Assembly (NCBI RefSeq): GCF_023091745.1
Contig: NC_068930.1
Span: 5,106,262 to 5,170,261 of the forward strand
From: Budorcas taxicolor
Taxonomy: Eukaryota; Chordata; Mammalia; Artiodactyla; Bovidae
DNA length: 64,000 nt
Direction of reading: 5' to 3'
Both the position numbers and the translations under genes were made by a program. How positions within the stretch are numbered: position 1 is the stretch's first letter; each line of letters begins with the position of its first letter. Below the pieces are notes generated by a model that was not told the DNA's origin, ran no database searches, and saw only the letters and a list, made by a program, of their open reading frames with translations. Of this stretch, positions 10,741 to 19,979 are shown piece after piece.

Positions 10741-11057
10741 TTCAAAAATACCTAAACAAGGAAAAGAAACAAAAAACCACTAAACATTTTTAAAGGCTGT
10801 ATGAATTGTGTTTCAAATGCAATACTTTTATGATCCTTGGTTTTCTAACCTAGAAATGAGGTAAATCTTAGAAGAGTTAAGACTTTGATTAATGTCTTCC
10901 TAAGCTCTGGTAGATTGTCTTTATATTTATTGGGAATATTCGTAGACACTTAAATTTTTGTCAGTGTTAGTGTTGTATTGGTCAATGAGAACTTTTCCTT
11001 TCCCTCATTATGTTCTATAGAAAAGTGAGGTTGTTTTTTTTTTTTTTTTTCTCCTCA
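10741..11057. other. No gene seen
   Basis: AT-rich flanking DNA ending in a T-run at 11034-11051. Nothing supported. Confidence 0.5.
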
Positions 11058-11283
11058 AGGTGATGTGAAGCACTGACTCATTGGAAAAGACCCTGACGCT
11101 GGGAAAGATTGAAGGCAGGAAGAGAAGGGGATGACAGAGGGCAAGATGGTTGGATGGCTTCCCCAAGTCAATGGACATGAGTTTGAGCAAGCTCTGGGAG
11201 TGGGTGATGGACAGGGAAGCCTGGCGTGCTGCATGAAGTCCACGAGGTCGCAAAGAGTCAGACACGACTGAGCTACTGAACTT
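11058..11283 (+). mobile_element. BovB 3' tail
   Basis: GACTCATTGGAAAAGACCCT to GACACGACTGAGCTACTGAA, the terminal ~220 bases of BovB. No coding content. Confidence 0.85.
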
Positions 11284-11399
11284 TCTCCTCATAGTTAGTC
11301 CAGGTATTGATTTCTCTTATTAGTCCTGAGAACCTTCTAGTTCATTTATTTGAATTTTGGGGGTATACAGCCATATTTCATACATTAAATTAAAAGATG

Positions 11400-11910
11400 C
11401 TTACTCCTTGGATGGAAAGTTATGACCAACCTAGATAGCATATTGAAAAGCAGAGATATTACTTTGCCAACAAAGGTCCGTCTAGTCAAGGCTATGGTTT
11501 TTCCAGTAGTCATGTATGGATGTGAGAGTTGGACTGTGAAGAAAGCTGAGCACCAAAGAATTGGTGCTTTTGAACTGTGGTGTTGGAGAAGACTCTTGAG
11601 AGTCCCTTGGACTGCAAGGAGATCCAACCAGTCCATCCTAAAGGAGACCAGTCCTGGGTGTTCTTTGAAAGGAATGATGCTAAAGCTGAAACTCCAGTAC
11701 TTTGGCCACCTCATGTGAAGAACTGGAAAAGACCCTGATGCTGGGAGGGATTGGGGGCAGGAGGAGAAGGGGATGACAGAGGATGAGACGGCTGGATGGC
11801 ATCACCGACTCTATGGACGTGATTTTGAGTGAATTCTGGGAGTTGGTGATGGACAGGGAGGCCTGGCGTGCTGCAGTTCATGGGGTTGCAAAGAGTTGGA
11901 CATGGATACA
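11400..11910 (+). mobile_element. BovB 3' end with C-terminal ORF piece
   Basis: Frame 11422-11718 reads MTNLDSILKSRDITLPTKV and then MYGCESWTVKKAEHQ, the C-terminus of the BovB reverse-transcriptase protein. It is broken by a stop near 11717. The 3' tail continues to GTTGCAAAGAGTTGGACATG. Confidence 0.88.
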
Positions 11911-12225
11911 AATGGATTTGCCTGTGTATTTGAGACACAAATGTTCTACCTGGTCTTCTGCAGGAAACTTTATCTCCTCCATATTTTAAAATACAAATTT
12001 TGAAAAGGAGAGTAAAGTAATTTAGAAATTGACTTGTCAAGGATAAATAGAAATCCCAAGTATCTTTTCTGTAAACATTGATAAAAAGAGTTTAGTCATC
12101 TTAGGTGACCTTGATTTGTTCCATCTGCCCAATTTGAACGCAATCTCTTTTGTAACTGATGAGTTTTACATTTTTGCACATGGCTCAAGGCTGAAATTTT
12201 GAGATGGGAGTAATGAGGTCTTTGG
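11911..12225. other. No gene seen
   Basis: Short unassigned AT-rich stretch between a BovB tail and a Bov-tA. Confidence 0.5.
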
Positions 12226-12425
12226 TTTGGTTTAGTCACTAAGTCATGTCCGACTCTTGTGACCCCATGGACTGTAACCTGCTAGGCTCCTCTGTCCATG
12301 GGATTCTCCAGGCAGGAACACTGGAGTGGGTTGCCATTTCCTTCTCCAGGGAATCTTCCCAACCCAGGAATCGAATCCAGGTCTCCTGCGTTGCAGACAG
12401 ATTCTTTACCGACTGAGCTATAAGT
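12226..12425 (-). repeat. Bov-tA SINE
   Basis: Inverted copy from TTTAGTCACTAAGTCATGTC to TCTTTACCGACTGAGCTATA. Confidence 0.86.
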
Positions 12426-12681
12426 CTTTATTTGTACTTATCTGTATATGCGTTATAGATGTATGGTATTGTCAAAATTGATAAAATGACTCTATTTAAT
12501 TGGGTTTAAAGTTAAATGTTTATATTACATAAATACTTACTTATAAATGTAAAGAAAACCAGCCAAAATGAATGTCAGGTTCATGAGATCTGGGAAATAC
12601 TCAGTACTGAACTGATATCGATATTAAGCCAGCTTAAGATTGGTAGTTTAACATTTTCCCATAATATCAATGTTAAGTGTG

Positions 12682-13752
12682 CAGTCCATTGTTCCATGTC
12701 CGGTTCTAACTGTTGCTTCTTGACCTGCATACAGGTTTCTCAGGAGGCAGATTAAGTGGTCTGGTATTCCCATCTTTTTGTAAGAGTTTTCCACAGTTCA
12801 TTGTGATCCACACAGTCAAAGGCTTTAGCATAGACTAGTCCCATCACTTCATGGCAAATAGATGCGGAAACAATGGAAACAGAGACAGACTTTATTTACT
12901 TGGGCTCCAAAATCACTGCAGATGGTGACTGCAGCCACAAAATTGAGACGCTTGCTCTTTGGAAGAAAACTATGACAAATCTAGACAGTGTATAAAAAAG
13001 CAGAGACATTACTTTGCTGATAAAGGTCTGTCTAGTCAAAGCTATCGGAGAAGGCAATGGCACCCCACTCCAGTACTCTTGCCTGGAAAATCCCATGGAT
13101 GGAGGAGCCTGGTAGGCTGCAGTCCATGGAGTCGCAAAGAGTCGGACCCAACTGAGCGACTCCACTTTCACTTTTCACTTTCATGCATTGGAGAAGGAAA
13201 TGGCAACCCACTCTAGTGTTCTTGCCTGGAGAATCCCAGGGACGGGGGAGCCTGGTGGGCTGCCATCTATGGGGTTGCACAGAGTCAGACACGACTGAAG
13301 TGACTTAGCAGCAGCAGTCAAAGCTATGGCTTTTCCAATAGTCTTGTATGCATGTTAGAGCTGGACCAGAAAGAAGGCTGAACACCAAAGAATTGATGCT
13401 TTTGAGCTGTGGTGTTGGAGAAGACTCTTGAGAATCCCTCAGACTGCAAGGAGATCCAACCAGTCAATCCTGAAGGAAATCAGTCCTAACTATTCATTGG
13501 AAGGACTGATGCTAAAGCTGAAGCTCCAATATTTTGGCCACCTGATGCGAAGAACTGACTCCTTAGAAAAGTCTCTGATGCTGGGCAAGATTGAAGGTAG
13601 GAGGAGAAGGGGACAACAGAGGATAATATGGTTGGATGGCATCACTGACTCAATGGACATGAGTTTGAGCAAGCTCTGGGAGATGGTGAAGGACAGGGAA
13701 GCCTGGCATGGGTCCATGGGGTCGCAAAGAGTTGGACACGATTGAGCAAGTG
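12682..13752 (+). mobile_element. BovB copy with an inverted 5' segment
   Basis: 12833-13752 is forward BovB: the C-terminal ORF (MTNLDS-type segment, then QSILKEISPNYSLEGLMLKL) and 3' tail. 12682-12832 is BovB in the reverse orientation, from a region further upstream in the element (AACTGTTGCTTCTTGACCTG to CAAAGGCTTTAGCATA). A few hundred bases of ORF are missing between the two. The head-to-head arrangement is what twin-primed LINE insertion leaves. A Bov-A2 sits inside. Confidence 0.8.
13046..13315 (+). repeat. Bov-A2 SINE with perfect 12-bp target duplication
   Basis: Full dimer with a GCAGCAG tail, flanked by AGTCAAAGCTAT at 13034-13045 and 13316-13327. It is inserted in the BovB ORF. 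Confidence 0.93.
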
Positions 13753-14431
13753 AACATCAGTAGTGTCAAGTGTAATACTTCTGCTGTATCTAGGTTTACT
13801 GAAGGTCACGTTTGTCATTCCTATTGCAAATTTGTCATCCAGAAAAGTAACTTCGTGTGAAATAAGCATTTAAGGATAGCAAAATGTATGTTTTCAATAA
13901 AAGAAGGTATGAGGAATAAGAGAAATACTGAAAAAAGAATTGTGAATGATCTGGATTTTCTGAGATTGAATTAAATTTAGATAGGCAGATGGATTTTGTT
14001 GGGACAGAGCTGGGGCAAGACTGGATTTGGATTCTCCAAAGTTCACTTGAAATGCCTTTTTGATAAGAGACTATGTTAATTTCTTTGCCTTTAAGTTGTC
14101 TGTATTTGCTTTTGAGAGCTCTTCTAACTTTGGTTAGATAAGTATTTTCTCATAGTGACTTATGATCTTATTTAACTAAGTTTTTGAAAACTTTTTGACA
14201 AACTTCCCAAATATCAAATTTTAATTAAATTTCTTTTGATTTTCAGCTAACTTTGGGATGCTTTAGAGAGCTCCTAAGGTATCTCAAAGAAATACATTGA
14301 ACTGGGATTATTGGCTATGTTAATTTAAATGTAATCATTCATAATTCTGGTTATTGCAACCAAGTTTCTTTTATAGATTATACTGTAATCAGGTATTTAG
14401 CCCTATCTTTTAAGTCTTTTGTGGTTTATAG
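13753..14431. other. No gene seen
   Basis: AT-rich DNA, possibly eroded retroviral interior since an env-like tail follows. Nothing in it is recognisable. Confidence 0.45.
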
Positions 14432-14602
14432 ATAGCTATTTTTGTACTCCGATGCTGTTACAAAAAGTGGTTCATCATCAAGAAGATTCATAAGAAGGCG
14501 AAGGAAACCGTTGTGACAGTTGCATATCAAGATGATGGCGCTGAAAGGATTCCAGCCCACATAGACTTAAAACAAGCAGCTGTCTTTCCCTGGGACCCCT
14601 AG
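14432..14602 (+). pseudogene. Env-like transmembrane/cytoplasmic-tail remnant of an endogenous retrovirus
   Basis: An open frame of 56 codons between stops. It begins hydrophobic with a CC pair, is followed by a basic KK.FIIKKIHKK segment, then a polar tail ending FPWDP before TAG at 14600-14602. A membrane segment plus basic stop-transfer and short tail, close upstream of a polypurine tract and an LTR, is the layout of a retroviral Env C-terminus. No further env, pol or gag was recognised. The homology itself is inferred. Confidence 0.45.
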
Positions 14603-14726
14603 ATCAGGCATCCAGAGATTTTTACTCCCTGACCAGCAGGATTGATGTACTAGTCAGATGTGAAGTGGTTACAGAAGACAGATGTTAACCCTCTACTTCC
14701 CACAAGAATATGGGAGTAAAATTTCT

Positions 14727-14736
14727 GAGAGGGGAA
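14727..14736 (+). promoter_or_regulatory. Polypurine-tract-like sequence
   Basis: GAGAGGGGAA lies directly before the TG that opens LTR B, the position of a retroviral plus-strand primer. Confidence 0.55.
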
Positions 14737-15350
14737 TGAAAGATGAGGGAAGGGGGCAGAGTACAACCTTTAAAAGAATGACATTGAGGAAATTAACTAG
14801 TTAGAACTAACTAGGTCCAAGATGGTGGAAGATTCAACGTCCATTAGACTCTGAGCCTCACTATATGCTCACCGTAACACATCAGCTAAATGACACACTC
14901 ACCAACACTATGACCGTTTCCAGGCTGACCATAAAAGGTCAAAAAGTGTGCAGTGGCCCAATTCCTGGAAATTCCTGTCTCTTCCCTCAAATAGTTGGAA
15001 TACTCCTCCAACTCAGCCTATGGAATTAACCAGCACATAAAAATTAATAACTCCATATTTCGGGGTCTTCTTCTTCTGAGATGGCCCGCTTTCTGTCTGG
15101 GAAGTTTATTTCTCCCAAGGCCATTTTCACCTTTTGCGATGGAATGTGTATCTTTTTAAATAAATCCACTTCTTACCTATCACTTCGTGTTTCACTGAAT
15201 TCTTTCTGCAATGAGACATTAAAGAACCTGAGCTTCAGTAAGTCCTGAGACCAGGAGTGTGATTTCAACACACACAGTGTGTTGAAGTCCCAGTCTCGGT
15301 TTTGGCTGGGTTCAAGTCCTGGCCGGGGTGTTCAAGCTGCATCTGAGGTG
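14737..15350 (+). mobile_element. LTR-like element B (3' LTR of a decayed provirus)
   Basis: Begins TGAAAGATGAGGGAAGGGG directly after the polypurine tract. It contains TGTGCAGTGGCCCAATTCCTGG, CATAAAAATTAATAAC, an AATAAA signal and CAATGAGACATTAAAGAAC, and ends in a U5-like GGGTTCAAGTCCTGGCC. It aligns colinearly with element A at 8153. Exact 3' end not fixed. Confidence 0.68.
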
Positions 15351-15655
15351 CAGAGTTTCATTATGTGTAAGGAATGATAATTGGGCCTCTAATTCCAATA
15401 CGCATTCTTTTTAAAAGTTCATATCTTATTGCATTACCTCAGAATTCCAGGAAATATTAAATAATACTGGATTATAACAAGAAACTTTCCTTTGTTTCTA
15501 ACCTTCTAAGGAATGCCTTTAGTGTTTTAGCATAAACGTTAGTGCTTGGAGTCATCAAACATTTCTTGAGTGTGTTCTAAGAATTAGGTTCTGTGCTAGT
15601 GTTGAGGGTGTAAGGTAAGAATGACACAAGGTCTGACCTCCAAGAACTTAAAATT
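15351..15655. other. No gene seen
   Basis: Short unassigned AT-rich stretch between LTR B and a Bov-tA. Confidence 0.5.
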
Positions 15656-15838
15656 GGTTTGGCTCAGACTGTAAAGAATCGGTCTGCAGTGCAGGAGACC
15701 TGGGTTTGACCCCTGGGTTGGGGGGATCCCCTAGAGGAGGGCATAGCAACTCCAGTATTCTTGCCTGGAGAATCCCCATGGACAGAGGAGCCTGGCGGGC
15801 TACAGTTCAAGGGGTCACAGAGTCCGACAGGACAATGT
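15656..15838 (+). repeat. Bov-tA SINE
   Basis: Forward tRNA-like head (GTTTGGCTCAGACTGTAAAG) and Bov-A body ending CACAGAGTCCGACAGGACAA. Confidence 0.84.
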
Positions 15839-15944
15839 CAAATACTTGGTCCAGCCATTTTGTCACCAAGAGCAGAGGCAGCCTCCTTATTTTGGATTTG
15901 TGAATAGGATTGGGTGACATGACATGTATTTCCTAGGACTCTTC

Positions 15945-16290
15945 ATTTATTAATTTATTTATTTCTGGCTGCACTGGGTCTTCATCTCTGCCAGTGGGTT
16001 TTCTCCAGGTTTTCGACAAGCAGGGGCTACTCTCCGTTGAGCGCACAGGCTTCTCATCGTGGTGGCTTCTCTTTCTGCAGAGCGCAGGTTCGAGGCATGC
16101 AGGCTTCGGTAGTTTCAGGACAGGGGCTCAGTAGTTGTGGCTCAAGGGGTCCAGGGCACAGGCTCAGCAACTGTGAGGCATGGGCTTAGTTGCTCTGCAG
16201 CACGTGGGACCTCCCCCGATCAGGGATGGAACCCAGGTCTCCTTCGTTAGTAGGCATATTCGTAACCACTGGACCACCAGCGAAGTCCTC
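15945..16290 (-). repeat. CHR-type tRNA-derived SINE
   Basis: TTATTTATTTCTGGCTGCAC opens and TAACCACTGGACCACCAG closes the inverted copy. These are hallmarks of the cetartiodactyl CHR-1/CHR-2 SINEs, with the B-box complement (GATGGAACCCAGGTCTCC) near the high end. Confidence 0.8.
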
Positions 16291-16527
16291 CCAGGGCTCT
16301 TTTGAGATAATCATGGAGTTCATCTCTAGGATGATTATTTGAGACTAAACTTAGCTACTTGCGATGTATTACTGTAGGCTTCTAGAAACATTCCTTATCC
16401 TTTGGGCAGCTAACAGCCAATGCCTTTTATGATGTTTTTTTCTCTGAAATGGCCTTGATAGGCATAGTCACAAACTGTCTTTCTGGATCATTCCTTTCTC
16501 AGGAGGAAGTATCTATGAAGGTAAAAC

Positions 16528-16801
16528 GTCTTTTATTTTTGGCTGTGCTGACTCCTTGCTGCTTTGTGGGGGCTTCCTCTAGTCCCGGCAAGCAGGGCAA
16601 CTCTTTGTTTTGGGGTGCTGGCTTCTCACTGTGGTGCCTTCTGTTGTGGTGAAGCACAGGCTCTGGGCACACAGGCTTCAGGCGGTTGTGGTGCATGCGT
16701 TCAGTTGCTCTGCAGCTTGTGGCATCTTCTCAGACTACGGATCAAACCCGTGTCCCCTGCATCACAGATGGATTCTTATCCACTGCGCCACCAGAGAAGT
16801 C
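16528..16801 (-). repeat. CHR-type tRNA-derived SINE
   Basis: A second, more diverged inverted copy: TTTTATTTTTGGCTGTGCTG to TATCCACTGCGCCACCAGAG. Confidence 0.78.
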
Positions 16802-16871
16802 ACATTAAGATGTCTTTGGAAAGAAGGCAATTGTGAGGGCAGGAAAGTCTGCAAGTTGAGATGTTTGAATT

Positions 16872-17085
16872 CTCAGATACTGGTGGCTCAGATGGTAAAG
16901 AGTCTGCCTACAATGCGGGAGACCCAGGTTCGATCCCTGGGTTGGGAAGATCCCCTGGAGAAGGAAATGGCAACCCACTCCAGTACTCTTGCCTGGAAAA
17001 TCCCATGGATGGAGGAGCCTGGTAGGCTACAGTCCATGGGGTCGCAAAGAGTCGGACACGACTAAGCGACTTCACTTCAGTTCTT
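16872..17085 (+). repeat. Bov-tA SINE
   Basis: Near-intact: GGTGGCTCAGATGGTAAAGA head, GGTTCGATCCCTGGGTTGG and GTCGCAAAGAGTCGGACACG. Confidence 0.9.
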
Positions 17086-18319
17086 GTACTTTGTACTAAC
17101 AATCCTTAATTGAGCAAACAGTAGAGTTGTGCATCTTCCCAAGGAAATTGTTTTCATATGTGTTGCTACAAAAACAGATGAAGTAACCTCAGGCATGGGG
17201 GTGGGGATGGGTGAAATGGGATCACCTTCAGTCCTGGGCATTGATGGCTGCTGAAATCCCTCCCCTTCCTCTCCTCTCTTGCCCCTCTAACAGACTCAGA
17301 TATTACTGAGTATCCACATATGCAGCCCTGGTAGTTGGAGGGAAGCTGACCTCTCTCCTAGCTCCAGCCTGGAACCCATCAGGACATTCCCCACAATTTG
17401 CCAGTAACTGGCTTAAGGCCATCCTGCAACCCGGGAGAGGTCCAGGAAACGTTTGCTCAGTATGTGGAGAGTGACGTCCTCTCCCCTCTGGAGCACGATG
17501 TGAGCACTTGCCCTGGGATGGTTCTAGCCATGTCATCACCAGGAACAGAGCCAGCCTTGGGATCACGCTGACCTCAGAGAGCTGAGCACCGGAAGGAAAG
17601 GGAAACCTGAGGTCTGAGTTGCGTGTCCAGTTGCCTCGGGGCCCACTTCTCTGGCCTTGCAGACGAGCCGTCTTCCTTTGCATCTGACCAGATGAGGCAT
17701 GTTTCCTGCCTCGTGCAATGAGCCACATACACTGGAAATGCCATTCTACCTGGCATGCTATGCCCAGAAGCTGCCCAGTCCTGAGATCCTCCAACCTCCG
17801 CACACTGCTGCTTCGGGAACAAGCTCCACGGGGCCCTGAGCAGGAGCACATCCTGCTCACTTCACACCCCAGGCGGAGCAAGCAGGCAACTCACAGTGGC
17901 TGGCAGAGCCAGAGAGGGTTCTGAAGAGGAAATAATACATAGCTGCCTCAAATTCTTATCATCTCTTCCTTCCCTTTTTCTCTGTTTAGAGAGATGGCAG
18001 TAGTGACTCATAAGACAAAAAGGTAAAAAGCCCAGCCTCTTAGCAGGAAGCGTCTTGTAGGTGCTGATGCCTGGTGCTGGTATAGCCCGTGTCAATGTCC
18101 CAGTGTGCAGCCTGCATGTCACCCAGCTGTTTCCTTCATGGAATCTAAAAGAACCAGCCATGGAGAAGTGTCCCAGAGTACTCAGAACATGTTCTGTTAG
18201 TGCAGCAAAGAGCAGGACCCTACGGGGTCTTCCTGGGATGGACCCCTCCCCATATCCTCTGCTGTAGCTAATCTCTGAAGTACCTAGTATCTGATGCATA
18301 TTTCCTGAGTTTTTCAGAT
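17086..18319. other. No gene recognised; flanking DNA
   Basis: Moderately GC-rich single-copy-looking DNA. A 192-codon minus-strand frame (17303-17881) has no domain, no splice context and low-complexity composition, so it is not called. Part of this could be distal ATP10A 3' UTR if the transcript is long. Confidence 0.4.
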
Positions 18320-18600
18320 GCTGGAACGACCACCAGATGGAAGAAATGAACTGCTTGATGACCACGAGCCTCCAGACTTTCTGGCACCTAAGGACTGATA
18401 ACCATCAACCAATTAGGGAATTGTCACAGCTGATCACAGACCCTGGGATGCCCCTTCCTCACGTGGCCTTTAAAAAAGTTTTGTGGAAATCCTTAGGGGT
18501 GTTCACAGCACAAGCCACCCAATCTCTTTGCTTGGTCTGGCAGTAAATATTTCTCTGCTCCGAACTCCAACATTTTGGTTTGTTTGGCCTGCCTATGTAT
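18320..18600 (+). mobile_element. LTR-like element D
   Basis: GGACTGATAACCATCAACC, CCACCCAATCTCTTTGCTTG, AGTAAATATTTCTCTGCTCC and TTGGTTTGTTTGGCCTGCC resemble the 3' half of a mammalian ERV LTR as I remember it. No terminal duplication was found. Confidence 0.42.
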
Positions 18601-19360
18601 TGGGCATATAAACAGGTCTTTAGTAACATTAGGTAACATATTAATAACATCACACAGCAGTGGCAACCGGACATGATCTCTTTGCAAAGTGAAGGCTGTT
18701 TATTGCTTATTATGATTTTAACAGGCAAGAACCTTCATAGGAAGTATAATACCTACAGGTGATCTTTACCAAATGCCTGCATAGAAATGAATGTTGGAAT
18801 GAATTCTGTGTGTCTGTGTGTCTGCTTTCCCAGAGTTTTCAATTTCCCTTTGCTGGTGAAGCAGAGACCCAACCCTCCTAGTGGTGGGACTGACAGACAG
18901 ACAGTGAGGATCTCCGCCAAAGTCATGTGTGTGCCCGTCACGTTCCTCCACCCCATCCTCACTCCCCACCGGGGTGCACTGTGCTCATACATGTTTACAT
19001 TCAGGAAAAGCAAAGGTCACACATACTGAAGCAAACCAAACAGACCACGTTTTCTTTAATAAAATGAGATGAAAAAATAAATATAAACACACCTTTTCAA
19101 GTGTCTCTCTTCTTTAAACTTTTATATAAGATAAAGCTCTTATTTTTCTTTTCAGTATACTCAAAATTTTTTAAAAATAAACTTTCTTTTTTCAGTACCG
19201 TTCATTTCCTGTGTCAGCCTCAGAAATATATAAAATATACCTCACTAGAACTCTGTGCAAATAATAAACATAAATAATAGCAACATCTTTCAAAAAAAAA
19301 AAAAAGAGCATTTCAAGGTTTTCATTCTGCACTGCCAGCCGTGCTTCTTGGAAGGGGGTC
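18601..19360 (-). other. ATP10A 3' UTR (proximal part) and immediate flank
   Basis: Non-coding DNA after the stop codon. 19055-19360 is 3' UTR if the ATTAAA at 19055 is used. It includes an A-run (19291-19304, T-run in the transcript) and AT-rich segments. Confidence 0.5.
19055..19060 (-). terminator. Candidate poly(A) signal (ATTAAA) for ATP10A
   Basis: On the minus strand ATTAAA lies about 300 bases after the stop. It is followed within 10-30 bases by a GT-rich stretch (GTGGTCTGTTTGG), the expected layout of a cleavage site. A canonical AATAAA at 18704-18699 is an alternative, more distal end. Without transcript data the choice is uncertain, and the 3' UTR could run further. Confidence 0.35.
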
Positions 19361-19979
19361 CTAGAAGCAGTCTGTGGTCTGCCCGCTCGAGCCACACAGG
19401 TCCCGTTTGGGCGGCGTGGAGCTGGGCAGGAAGTCGCCGTCATGCTTGTCCACGGGCAGGCTGCTCCGGGAGAACTGCAGGACGCTGCCCAGCCCGCTGA
19501 CCAGGGACAGCGAGGACATCCAGTTGAGGGAGCCAAGGCCGGGCACGCTGAAGACGGACGGCAGGGGGGCAGGCCGGCTGGCGCTCATGGGTTTCATCCT
19601 GGAACCCCCTGGACAGCCCTCCACGGCCACCGGCCCCGGCGAGGAGGACCGCGAGGGCTGGCTGCCCAGCCTGTCTGGCAGGGTGCCCTCCCTCCGCGGC
19701 ACGCCCATGTCCACCGCGCTGGGCTCCCCGCCAGCCTCGGGGGAGCAGGCCGGCTGCCACGTGCCCCGAGACACGCGTGAGCTGCAGTCCCGGGAGACGG
19801 CCTGCGCCACACTGATGCTCCTCTGTCCCGGTGGCTTGGTCCTTGCTTCTCCCGGGATATGCCCCCGAACAGAGGTCTCTCTGGGAGCCCTGAATTTCCC
19901 GGGGGACCGCTTGGCTAACTGGCGTCCCAGCTGCAGTGGGGTAGGGAAAAGGGTCCCCTGCAGAGCTTTGAAAAACAAC
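19361..19979 (-). CDS. ATP10A: ATP10A last coding exon: long cytosolic C-terminal tail and stop
   Basis: Acceptor GTTCTTTCCAG. The exon completes Arg and reads LFFKALQGTLFPTPLQLGRQ, the membrane exit of TM10. A long Ser/Pro/Gly-rich tail then ends SGQTTDCF with a TAG stop at 19363-19361. LVSGLGSVLQFSR near the end matches the conserved ATP10A tail. After that motif the end diverges from my memory of the human sequence, so the last ~25 residues may be ruminant-specific. The exon is very GC-rich, and long open frames on the plus strand here are composition shadows. Confidence 0.92.

Noticed and set aside
8153..15350. Single 7.2-kb provirus with LTRs A and B as its ends
   Set aside because: The interior holds BovB, Tigger, L1 and another LTR rather than gag-pol-env; the two LTRs are strongly diverged and no matching flanking duplication was found.
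17303..17881. 192-codon minus-strand frame downstream of ATP10A
   Set aside because: No known domain, low-complexity composition and overlapping frames on both strands. More likely chance in GC-rich flank.
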